Shown here piece after piece: positions 1-10,900 of a DNA stretch of 64,000 bases. Both the position numbers and the translations under genes were made by a program. This DNA is from Aquabacter cavernae. GTDB lineage: Bacteria > Pseudomonadota > Alphaproteobacteria > Rhizobiales > Xanthobacteraceae. Numbering within the stretch: position 1 is the stretch's first letter; each line of letters starts with the position of its first letter. The notes under the pieces are model-generated. The model did not search any database, had not been told where the DNA came from, and worked only from the letters and a program-made list of their open reading frames with translations. The stretch lies in contig NZ_RWKV01000015.1 in assembly GCF_003993795.1 (NCBI RefSeq), forward strand, positions 434,001 through 498,000. Reading direction: 5' to 3'.

Positions 1-251
1 TCGCCATCTCGTTTCAGGACGACCTGGAGCGCCTCATCATATCGCTCGCTGAGGATGGCCTGCTGCGGCTGACCGGCGCCCTGTCGCCGAAACAGATCGC
101 CCAGGCGCTTGCCGATGGTGCCCGAGGGGTCAATCAGGCCCTGCCGCCGCCGCCGCTCGCGGATCTCTCGGAGCGGTATCGCCTGATGTGCCAGACCATT
201 CTTTTCGGCAGCGCAACGGCGCCCGGGCGCGATACCCGCTCGAAAGCATAA
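1..251 (+). CDS. C-terminal part of a TetR/AcrR-type transcriptional regulator (5' truncated)
   Basis: An open frame enters from the left edge (first full codon at base 3) and ends at TAA 249-251, giving about 82 residues. The segment is helical, with a stretch resembling the C-terminal ligand domain of TetR regulators (phrases such as DDLERLIISLAEDGLLRL and LSERYRLMCQTILFG). The DNA-binding N-terminus lies outside the window, so the assignment rests on the tail only. It runs in the same direction as the MFS transporter gene 118 bases downstream, and a TetR repressor next to a transporter is a common arrangement; regulation of that transporter is inference. Confidence 0.5.
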   Translation, partial: AISFQDDLERLIISLAEDGLLRLTGALSPKQIAQALADGARGVNQALPPPPLADLSERYRLMCQTILFGSATAPGRDTRSKA

Positions 252-369
252 CTTTCGTAACACCGGCGCGTGCTCTTCCTGCTCCCGCGCTGTTTCGGCC
301 TATATCCCGAGACCATTCTTCAGCTACCTTCCCCATCGGCAAGGTTGATCGACGAAGGATGCCGGAGTC

Positions 370-1767
370 GTGGACGCCGTATCAGGACAACCGGCTGCTG
401 CCGGCATTCCCTCCCTCGCGTCCGAGCCGGCAGCCCCGCAAGGGGCGGCTCTCATCGGCGCGCGCATGGATGCGCTGCCCGTCACGCCGCTGCACGGAGC
501 CATCTTCGCGCTTTGCACCATCGGCCTTTCGGCGGATATCGCCGAAGTCGCCTTGAGCAATGTGCTGGTGGCGGTCTTCCTGGCCCCTCCTTACAATCTG
601 GCCCGCTCCGATCTGTCCCTCCTCCTCGCCTCGGTCTTCGCGGGCGGCGCGCTGGGCGCGCCCCTGTTCGGGTGGCTGGCCGACCACCATGGCCGCCGGC
701 TCGCGCTGCAGATCGCGCTGGTGATCATCGCCGTCAGCTCCATCGCCGCGGCGGCGAGCCAGGACGTCACCTCGATGACCATCGCGCGGTTCGTGTCGGG
801 CCTTGCCATCGGGGGATATCCGCCCCTCACCGCCACCTACATGTCCGACATCCTCCCCCCGGCCCGGCGCGGCGCGCTCATGCTGGCGTGCGCCGGATTG
901 GCCTTTCTTGGCGCACCGGCGGCGATCCTCGCCATGAAGGCGCTTTCGCCCATGACCTTCGGCCTGGAAGGATGGCGCTGGGTGCTGGCGGGCGGAGGCC
1001 TCGTCGCGACCATCCCGGCGGTGCTGCTGGGGCGCATGCCGGAATCGCCCCGCTGGCTGGCGGCGCGGGGGCGCGATGAAGAGGCCCTTCTGGCCCTGAA
1101 GCGCTTCGAGGCGGCGGCCTCAGGCCGCGCCAAGCCTTCAGCGCCCACCCTCGCCGCCTCGGAAGAGACGGGGGAGACGCACGCGCCCGAGCCGGGGCGC
1201 AACCGGCGCAGGTTCATGTTCCTCGCCTCGCTTTACGGATTGGGTCCCTGGGCGACGCTGGGCTTCCCGCTGCTGAGCGCCGCCGTGATGGTGCACAAGG
1301 GATTTTCCATCAGCGATTCCATCCTTTTCTCCGGCCTCTCCATGCTGGGGCCGGCTGTGGGCATCCTGGCCGCAGCCCCCGCCATCGACCTCCTGGACCG
1401 CCGCGCCGCGCTCGTGGTCACCGCCAGCGTGATGGTCTGCGCCGGCATCGCATTCGCGGCCACCACGGCCCTCATCCCGCTGGTTCTGCTGGGATTGATC
1501 TTCAATCTCGCAAGCGCGGTCTACAACGTAATCCTAGGCCTCTACGCAGCCGAGATGTTTCCCACCTCGCGACGGGCCTCCGCCACCGCGGGTGCCTGGG
1601 CCGTCGGCCGGCTCGTATCGATCTGCGTCCCCCTCGTGCTTCTGCCCCTGCTCACGGCCTCGGGACCGGCCGCCATGTTCGCCGTGATCACGGGCGCGCT
1701 GGTGCTCAGTCTCGGGCTCATCATCGTGCTCGGACCGACGGGCCGCGCCCGCCGCGCGCTCGCATGA
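370..1767 (+). CDS. MFS transporter, sugar/organic-acid porter type
   Basis: A 465-residue inner-membrane protein with about 12 predicted membrane segments. It carries the MFS motif between TM2 and TM3 (GWLADHHGRR, residues about 102-111), an RFVSGLAIGGYPP stretch in TM4, and PESPRWLAARG in the central loop, a signature of the sugar-porter/aromatic-acid symporter branch. This family moves small organic solutes by proton coupling; the substrate cannot be read from sequence. GTG 370 has an AAGGA about 11 bases upstream. An ATG at 466 (MDALPVTPLHG), just before the first hydrophobic segment, is an equally plausible start that would remove 32 non-conserved residues. A TetR-type regulator lies upstream and a giant surface-type protein gene downstream. 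Confidence 0.85.
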   Translation: MDAVSGQPAAAGIPSLASEPAAPQGAALIGARMDALPVTPLHGAIFALCTIGLSADIAEVALSNVLVAVFLAPPYNLARSDLSLLLASVFAGGALGAPLFGWLADHHGRRLALQIALVIIAVSSIAAAASQDVTSMTIARFVSGLAIGGYPPLTATYMSDILPPARRGALMLACAGLAFLGAPAAILAMKALSPMTFGLEGWRWVLAGGGLVATIPAVLLGRMPESPRWLAARGRDEEALLALKRFEAAASGRAKPSAPTLAASEETGETHAPEPGRNRRRFMFLASLYGLGPWATLGFPLLSAAVMVHKGFSISDSILFSGLSMLGPAVGILAAAPAIDLLDRRAALVVTASVMVCAGIAFAATTALIPLVLLGLIFNLASAVYNVILGLYAAEMFPTSRRASATAGAWAVGRLVSICVPLVLLPLLTASGPAAMFAVITGALVLSLGLIIVLGPTGRARRALA

Positions 1768-1819
1768 GGGATCCCCCGAGACGCTGCGGCGCTGGCCGGG
1801 AAGCGCATTTCATATTGCA

Positions 1820-1836
1820 CACATTCAGCAAATGTG
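1820..1836. repeat. Inverted repeat CACATT-N5-AATGTG
   Basis: Six-base arms (1820-1825 and 1831-1836) sit in the 218-base gap between the MFS gene and the giant gene. This could be an operator or a weak hairpin; no T-run follows it. Confidence 0.35.
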
Positions 1837-1886
1837 AGAAACCTTGGCATTAGCTGCCCAGGTATTCCGTGGCGTTGATTGCTCAA

Positions 1887-1902
1887 CCCTTGCGCGCAAG
1901 GG
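1887..1902. promoter_or_regulatory. Perfect 16-base palindrome upstream of the giant gene
   Basis: CCCTTGCGCGCAAGGG is perfectly self-complementary and lies 84 bases before the start codon of the 4321-residue protein. Its position and two-fold symmetry fit an operator for a dimeric regulator; it could also form a short hairpin in the leader. No matching second copy was found by eye. Confidence 0.35.
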
Positions 1903-1985
1903 CATGCCGTTCGCCGTGCCGTTTCAGACAGTGTTGCGAACACTCAAAAGCCGATGATCCGCCGGGCCGCCCACGGGAGTAGACG

Positions 1986-4900
1986 ATGCCCAGCGGCCCC
2001 TATGCGTCCATCGAAGCCGTCAAGCAGGCGTTCCTCGCGGAGCCCCTGACCTTTGCCGATGCGACCCACCAACTGCTGGCGCTGGCAGCTTCGGGCGATC
2101 TCGACTTTCAGGTCCAGGCCGCACTGGGGATCGCCTATCTCGTCGAGAATAATCCGCGTTCGCAGGGCGGGTCCTACGAGGCGGGCGTGACCCTGGTCGG
2201 GATCCTCAACGGCACATTTCCCGCCGGCGCCACGCCACCCGCCTATGCCTACGGAGTTCTGGCCGGCATTCTCGCGGCGCCCATCCCCAGCGTCTGGTGG
2301 GATGTCGAGACAAAGCTCGGGAACCTCGTCGGGCAGGATGCGGCCCAGGCCAATCTCGCCATCCAGGCACTCGCCGCCGCTTTCGACGCAGCCGATCGGG
2401 ACTATCGAGAAGAACCCGCCCGCGAGATCGCCAACCTGATGAGTTCGGTGCCGCTCGGCATTGCCGATGTGGCCGCAGTGCTTGAAGGCCAGGTCCAGGG
2501 CGACAGCCTCTCGGCCGTGGACGCCATCGACATTCTCGGCCGTGTCGGAATTCTGTATGGCGGCCCGCTCGGCAATGCCGCTTTCGCTGCCGCTGCGGGC
2601 GCCGTCGCCGCCGAGGTGATCGACCTGGTCGCTGAGGATGAGATCGACGCCACCGCCGCCATCGCTGCGCTGGTGGCCTCGGCCCAGACCCTTGCGAGCC
2701 TCGCCTCCCAGGGCGGCGGGCCGGGCGCCCTGCAATATCTCATCGCCATCGCCGGCGCGGAGCCGGACCTGTTCGACGTCGCCGGGGCGCAACTGGCGCC
2801 TCTGGTCTCCCTCGACTCGTCCACCCCCGGCACGCAGGTTCGCGCGCAGGATGCCGTCACCGCGGTCAACGCGGCGCGGCTGGCCGGGCAGATCACGGCA
2901 TCGGAGGCTGTCTCCCTGTTGGCCGGGATCGCGAGCGCGCCCGGCATACCCTGGCATTTCTCCACCGATCCGCTCCACATCGTCGGAAATAGCGTGCGCG
3001 GGTTCGTCGCGAACGGGACGCTGACGGCGGCGCATGCCGTCGCGGCCATCGAGGCCGCGATCACCGGCTTCGGGCTCACGCCCGATGCAGGCGTCACCGT
3101 GCTGCTCGGCATCGGGGCGAACGGCGAATACCTGCTCCGGAACAACATGTTCCAATATGTGGGCAACGACGCGCTGATGGCCGCCGCCGCCGGGGCGCTG
3201 ACCACCCTGCTCGATGCGAGCCCGGGCCTGTCGGCCGCCAGCATTGCGGAGGATCTGGCGCGGGCCTTCCTGTCCGATTCCAGCGCCCTCGTGCTGAAGA
3301 TTTTCGCCCAGGCCGCCCTCGCGGCGGGCGATGCGCCGGTTCATGCCACGCTCGGCGCGGCGCTGGGATTGGCGGCGGAAGCCGGCAGCCGTGACATCGA
3401 GAACATGCCCCTGACCGCCGCCACCGCGCTGGCGGCCATCGGCGACCGCGTGGTGGCGAATGCCAGCGGGGGAAGCGACGAGGCCGTCACGCTCCTGATC
3501 GGGTTCGCCGGCGCCACGACAGACGCGAAGAGCGAAATCCTGGCCGGGCGCGAGTTGGTGCGCGTCCTCGGGGTCAACACGCCCGCCGTGGACAGCGTGG
3601 CGGAGGTCCTGGCGGCCGTCGCCTCCCATGCCTTGAGCGGCGGGCAGGCGACCCTGCTGCTGGCGGGGCTGGCGACGGCCTCCAACACCACCGGACAGGT
3701 CGCCGCCTGGAACGGGCTCGCGTCCCTTCTCTCCGACGATCTGGCGGACCTCGCGGTGCTTGCCGCCGCGATCGGTGGGCCCGGCGCTCCGCTCGGATAT
3801 GACGAGGCCTTCACGCTTCTGATCAACCTTCAGACAGTGGCGACCGCCGAGGTCGCCGCTGCGCTCGTGGACGAGATTTTCGCAATCGCGCTCCAGAGCC
3901 CGGCCCAGGTGGATCGTGCCGTCGCGATCATTCTCGCGGCGGTCGAGACGGCCGGCCAAAATCTCTCCGGCGCCGAGAAGGAAGCCGCTCAGGCCAGCGT
4001 CGCAGCGGTCGCTGCCGACCAGATCGCCGCCCTTGTCGCGCAGACCCCGCTCACGCCGGAAGGCGCCGTGGCGGCTGTGGCGAGCGCGATCGGGAACGGA
4101 ACGCTCAGCCCCCTCCGGGCCGTCGCCGCGCTCGCCAATCTCCAGGCGGCCGGTCTCGACGGCGCCCTCATCGCAGATGCACTTCAAGCGCTGATCGATG
4201 ACGCGGTCATTTCAGCCCGGCAGATGGTCCTGGGGCTGTTGGCCCTTCAGGTGCCCGGCGCCTCGGCGGCCCTTCTGGCCGCATTGGCGAGCGAGATCGA
4301 AACCCTCCTGACCACGCCGGCGAATTTCGCCGAGACGGCCGGGCTCGGCACCACCGCCCAGGTGCTCCAGGTCACCAGCCTTGTCGCGGCATTGTTCGAC
4401 ACGGACCCGACAGCCGCGCAGGCCGTGCTCGATGCGCTCCCGGACCAGTTCGCGGGGGGCAACGACATCCATGCCGAGCGCGCCTCGCAATTCCTGCTGT
4501 TTCTCTATGGCGAAGGTGGGAGCGCCGCGACCGGGACGCTCCCGTCCATGGTCGAACTGGCAAGCACCGCCCCGTTCTACCTCTCCATATTCACGCGCCA
4601 GCTGGGTGCGACCATCGATCTGGGAGAACTCTCGCCCGCCGCCGCCGTGACCCTGTTGGAAGCGCTTCTTCCCGTTCAGCCGGTGGTCATCCTCGGGCAG
4701 TTCGCGGACCTGATCGTCGATGGACGCCTGAGCGTGGCGCAGCTCCATGCCGAGATCGCGCAAGGCAGGATCACGGCCTCCGATGCGTTCGAGATCCTCA
4801 GCGACATCATTCCGCGCGCGAGCGAAGCGGTGCGGGCGGCGGCCATTGAGGAACTCACCGCGCTTATCGCCGATGATGCCGGGTTCAGCGAAGCCGGGCT

Positions 4901-7900
4901 GGCCATCTTCGTGACGCTCGCGGGCAGCGCCGATCCGGCGAGGCGCGAAGCGGGATATGCCGGCATCGACGCGCTCGCGCAGATGCCGGGCCTGGGCGCG
5001 GCGGCGTTCGAGGCGCTTCTGCCCCTCCTCAATGCCAGCAACACCCTTGTGGTTGCCGACGCGAAGGCGGGCCTTCTCTCGCTCTTCGCCGAGGGAAGGC
5101 TCACCGCCAGCGAGGCCACCGCCATCCTCGGCGCGCAGCTCATGGCCGGCAGCCCGGTCATCAGCCAGCAGCAGGCGCTGGACACGCTGGTGGCGCTCTC
5201 ACATGTGGATGCCCCCTTCATCCATGCCTATCTGAAGAACATCGCCAATATCGGCCTGGGTGGCGTCACGGACACGGACGTCATCATCGCCCTGGCCGAC
5301 GGCCTCAGCGGCCGTCTATCGGACAGCATCCCGGCCGCCGGCGCGATCATCGAGGTCGCCAGCCTGAACGCCCTCTCGCCGGCCGCCCTCGCCGACGCCG
5401 TCGCTCAAGCCCTTCTGCTGTCCGGGGCCGAGAAGGCCGCCCTCCTCGCGGAGATCGGCGGGCTTACGGGCATGACGCTGGCCTATGGCGACGAGATCGC
5501 GGCCCGCATGTATTCCCTGGCCGCGCTCGGCGATGTGATGGGCAACGGGCTCGGCCAGCTGAGCCGGCAGGGCGCCGTGGAAATCGTGCTCGGCACATAT
5601 GCCGATGGGTCCCGATCATCCGCCATCGCCGCTCTCGACAGCCTGATCCAGGCCGGCAAGCTCAGCGCGGCGGATGTGGCTGACGCTCTCATCCATCTGG
5701 CCGTTTCCGCGCAATGGCCGGTGGAAGACGCCATCGAAACGCTGGTGGGCATCGCCCATGGCTCGGGATCCCCGGACATCCTCGCGGCAACGGCCCTGGG
5801 GATCGCGGATGCCATCACCGGTGGCACCATGTCGAGCGTCGGCACCCTGACTGCCGCCGATATCCTGGAGGGCCTGAACGCGGCTTTGGCCCAACAGGTG
5901 CTGACGCCCATGCAGGCGTTCGCGCTGGTGGAGAAGGCCCTGCTGCTACGCCTCGCGCAGGTGGAGGCTTTCGGTCTCACGGGTCCCGCCTTTGTCCAGG
6001 CGACGGAAACGCTGGCGACGGCCGTCAATGACGAACTCGCCTATCTGTCGTCCCACGGGCTTACCGTGGACGGCATCGTCACGGCCCTGGCCCTGGCCTC
6101 GGCGGGCGCCACGCAGCCGCAGCTCATCGCCATCGGCGCGCAGATCGTCGCGATCGCCTCGGCTACGCTGACGCCCGCCGCCATCGCGGCCGATATCGCG
6201 TCCGCCATGGACGGTTCGACCGGGATCACGGAGGTCCAGGCCGCCACCATCCTGGTGTTCACCGCCATCGCGGGCGGGGAAGCGCTGCAACTGGAAGCCG
6301 GCCGCGCCATTGGCGCGCTTTATATGGGCGGGTCCCTCTCGGCCGCTGAACTGGCCATGGCGATCGATCAGCCCGCTTATACCGGGATCGTGTCGCCCCA
6401 GCAGGATCTGGCCTTGACCCTGGGCGTGATCTCGGCCGGCGGCGCGGCGGCGGTGGGCGCCATCATCAGCCATCTGCGTGTCCTGCTGACGCTCCCTGTC
6501 CTGGCGAGCGAGATCGCCGACGCGGTCGCCGCCGACACAATCACCGCCGTCCAGGCCATGGACGCGGCCGCCGCCGTGGCGGTCTCCTCCGGCGAGGTCG
6601 CGACCACGGTCGCCATCGCGGAGGCTCTGTTCGCCAATGGCGAGATGACGCCGGCCGAAGCGGTCGCCGCTCTCGGGCCGTGGGTCGGCCCCGGTTTCTT
6701 TCCCGCCGACGTCGCCCTGCAAGTGGCCCTGGCGCTCTCGGCCGGGGAAACGCTCGCGAACATCACGGCCATAGGGCTTCAACTCGGCGAATGGCTGGCG
6801 GCGGGCACGCTGACGGAAAGCCAGCTCTCGGACGGGCTGTTGCGGGGCTTCATCGGGGATCCCCCCGGCACCGCCCCGGTCATCACCCTTGCCGAAGCAC
6901 TCAACATCCTGCTGGGCGTTGCGTCCGACACGAGCCCGGCAGCCATCGCAGCCGGCGTGCCGGAGATCGGCAGCCGATTGTTCGCCGTGCTGAGCGAGAC
7001 AGGCGACGTGATGCAGACGATCGCGTTGATCGACGCATCCCTCGCGGCCGGCACCCTCTCCGGCAGCGCGGCCGCCGAGCAATTGATTACCCTTGCGGAC
7101 GGGCGCGGCGATCTCGCGAGCATCGCCATCGCCACCGCTTTGGTGTCTCTGGTGTCCGAGGGCCATCTGGGGAGCAATCCCGGGAACGGCTTCTTCCTGC
7201 TCCAATCGGCCCTTCTGACGGCGGTGGAGGCCGAAACCCTGGACAGCGCCCGTGCGGTGTTCCTCGGAGCACTGGCGCTGCAGGGGCCGCCGGAATCCGG
7301 CAGTCCGGGCTCCCTCGTCTTCCAACTGGTCAATGGCGGCGCGATTTCCGCAAGCGATGCAACCGCACAATTGGTGGCCGCCACGCTTGCGGCGCCCCAG
7401 ACCCTTCCGGTCTCCACGGTCGCGACCTTGCTGGCTCAGTTCGCCAATACCCCGCCGGTCTCCGGGGAGCTGCCGCCCCTTGTCGCCGCCAGCGTGGCGA
7501 GCCTCGAAACCTTGATGGAGAGCGGAGCGCTCGCCCCAAGTTTCTTCGCCTCTCCTTCGGACGCGAAGCTGCTGGCCGAAATCCTTGATCTGGTCGATGC
7601 CCGGCTCGCATCGGCGCCGAGCGCGGGGCTGGAGGCCCTGCGGGACAGCCTCTACACCACGCTCCTTTCCTTGCCGGATGCCAGCATCGTGGCGGGCGTC
7701 GAGGCGGCCATGACCGGCGGCCTGATGACGCTCGCGCACGGCTTGAGCATGCTGATCGAACTCGTCGCGCGCGGGGACGCGAGCCTCGATGCGGCGATCA
7801 TCGCGACGCTTGTCTCCCTGCTCGACCGCGAGATCGCGACGACCCTCCAGGTCGCCGACGCCTTTGCCTCCGCTGAGAATGGGATCGTCCGCCTGGCCGG

Positions 7901-10900
7901 AATGATCGATCCGGCGGCACCGGCAGCCGAACTGACTGCGGCGCTCGCACGCCTGCTGTCCGACACCTTGACCTCCGGCGCGACGGCAGCTGCCACCGCC
8001 GGCGATATCGCCGACGCGGTCGGCAATGGACCTGCCCTCACCGCCGCCCAGGCGGTGCTCGCTTTGGCGATGTTCGGGCAGGTCGGGTCGGCCGATGTCA
8101 CCCATGCGGGCGCCGTCGCCATGGCCGGCCTCGTCTCCGCCAACGAGATCACGCAAAGCGATGCGCTGACAGGCGCCGCGCAGGTGCTCCTTGCGGCGGC
8201 GACCACTGAGGCACAACTGGGAGGCGGGGCGCTGATCGCCGCCTTTCTTGGCGCGCGCGGCCATGACGCGGACGGGATCGTCGCGGCCATGGTGGCGACG
8301 GCCGGAACCGGCGTTTCGCGGGAGGATGCGGTTCGCATTCTGGCCCTGCTGACGGCGACGCAGGACCCGGACCTGCGGGATCCCGCCGCCCCGGTGGTGT
8401 CCGACGCCGCCATCGCGCAGGGGCTGCTCGACCTTGCCCCCGGGTTGCCCTCCCTCACCCTCGCCCAGGCCCTGGCCGCGCTCACGGCGGTGCCGCTCGC
8501 CAGTGTCACCGATACCCTGGACATCCTGATCGCCGTGGCGGCTCTCGGGACCGTCGAGGCCCAGATTGCCGCCGGGCATGCGACGGCCACCGTCTCCGGC
8601 ACGTTCCTCCCCCAGGCGCTGGGCGATGTCATCGACGACCTCGCAACCGCCCGGCAGATCCACTTTGTCCTCGGCCTCTCCTCCGGCGCGCCGGCGCTGG
8701 CCGCCGAAGTCGCGGTCCGGCTGGACTTCCAGGCACCGGCGCACGCGCTCGCGGCCACGCTCATCACCGCGCTCCAGCAGGGCGCGGTGACCCAATCGGC
8801 CGCGCTCGCTTTCCTGGTGGACTTCGCCAACGCCACGCTCCCGGGGTCCACCACGTCGCCCGCCGGCAGCGGGGATTATGCGGACCTCGCCTTCCTCATC
8901 GCCCGCGTCGCCGTCAATGAGAGCGGGCTGCAAGGGGCCGGAGTGGAGGCCATTGCCGGCATGGTCGCGCGCGGGCTGATCGCGCCCACCCAGATCTTCA
9001 CCGGCATCGACGCCGGCATCGCGCAAGGCACCCTCTCCGTGCCTCAGGCAGCTATCCTGCTGCTGAACGCGCTGCCGGTCCTTCCCTCCACCGATATCGC
9101 CATCGCCACCAAGCTGTCCGCGCTCCTGGCCGGCGCGGACCTCTTCGCCGCCATCAACGACGCCGTAACAAGCGAGCATGTCGGCCCCGCCGAGGGCATG
9201 CGGCTCTACGCCATCGTCGCCGCGCTCAACGGCGCCACCACGGAGGACGCCGCCGCCGCCATGGTGGCGCTTCTCGCCCCGAGCGAACCGCCCGGCACGA
9301 CGGTCATGCAGGCCATCGATGCCATCAAGGACCTCGGGGACGCGGCGGTCCCGGATGCGGCCACCGCCATTGCCGCGCTCGTCCGCGCCCTGGTCGCGAC
9401 CGGCGAAGTGGATGCCGGGCAGGCCGTCGCGCAAGTCCTCGCTTCGGGGGCGTCCTTGCCGGAGGGCGAGACAACACAGATCCTGATCAAGCTGGGCGTC
9501 AGCGCGGACCCCTCCCTCTCGGCAGCGGCCGCAGCAGCCTATACAAATGACGGATCGGCGCTCGCGAATGCGGTGGCGGCCGGCGTCATCGATGGCGTGC
9601 AGGCCGCGCAATTCGCAGCCACCGTCCTCGTCAATCACGATCCCCAGCTTCCCGCGCTCTCGCTCACCCTCTCGCTCGGCGCGCAACTCGCCTCCCTCGT
9701 GGGACCCGGGCTCGCCATCGGGACCGCGCTCGCCGCCATCGCATCGGCGGGCACGCCCGATGTCGCCCTCCGGCTCTTCGCCGCCATCGTCATCGCGGAC
9801 CCCGACCACGATGGCGCCGCGCTGGCGGCGGCCCGGAACCTCCTCTCGCCCGGAACCCTCACGCTCGATCAGGCCATCGCCACGCTGGGGCAATTCCTCA
9901 TTGAGGCCAACGACCAGGCGGTCGGGCGGCTAATCTTCGAACTGGCCGCGGGCTCGGTGTCGGACGGCGCGGCCGGTCAGGTCATATCGCTCGTGGACCA
10001 GGGCCGGATCAGCCTCGATGCGATCCTGCCCGACCTGCAGGCGGCGCGCGAGGCGGGCGGGAACGCGGCGCAGATCGCAGCCATCATTCTCGGTATCGCC
10101 GGTGCGCCCAATCTGCCGACCCGCATGGCCTTCGAGCCGGACACGACATTCTCCTATCGCGACCTGGGGCGGTTCCTGGCGTCTCCCCTCGCGGCCCTCA
10201 CCGACCCGGCGGCCGCGGCCGTGGCCATTGCCGAATTCGCCGCCGTCGCGGACGCGGCCCTGGCGGGCGGACAGATCGACGAGGCGCAGTTCGCATTCCT
10301 CCTGGCGAGTTTCGCCGCCCTGGACGGGGTGGGGCCCTATGCGGTGCTGGCGGCCGCCGACCAGCTGAGCGCGCTGCTGGGCAACGCAAGCCTGAGCACG
10401 ACGGACTTCGTCTCCGCCATGACCCGCTTCGCCCATGAGACCGAGGATCCCATCGGAAAGCTCATCCACCTGCTCGTGAATATGTCCGAGCTGGGCCTGG
10501 GGAGCGCTGTTGCCGCCATATCGGCGCTCGTGAATGCCGAGCACATCACGGCTGCGGCTGCGGTGGGCGCCGTCCATGAAATGTCCGGCACGACCCCGTC
10601 AGGCATCGCTCCCGGCCTCGCTTTGGCACCGGAAGCTGCCGCGCAATTCCTGCTGCGCCTCACCCTCCAGGGCAGTGGTCCGGTCCAGGGCGCCGCTCTC
10701 GCCCAGCTGGTCGCCGATATGGCGGGCGGAGCGCCGGAGGTGGGTGACGGGATCACCGGCGCGATCCAGGCGGGGTGGCTGACATCGCTGGGCGCGCTGG
10801 AGGTCACGGCGCAATTGCTCGCGGCGGCGACCTCCGATCCGGCCGGCACCTTCGGCACATGGGCCATGTCCCATCTCGCCGCCTTCCACTCGGATGCGCA

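Noticed and set aside
5946-9893. A 1315-codon open frame antisense to the giant gene (also 1944-4187)
   Set aside because: The translation is Arg/Gly/Asp-rich and resembles no family; it is the mirror of a GC-rich repetitive coding sequence.
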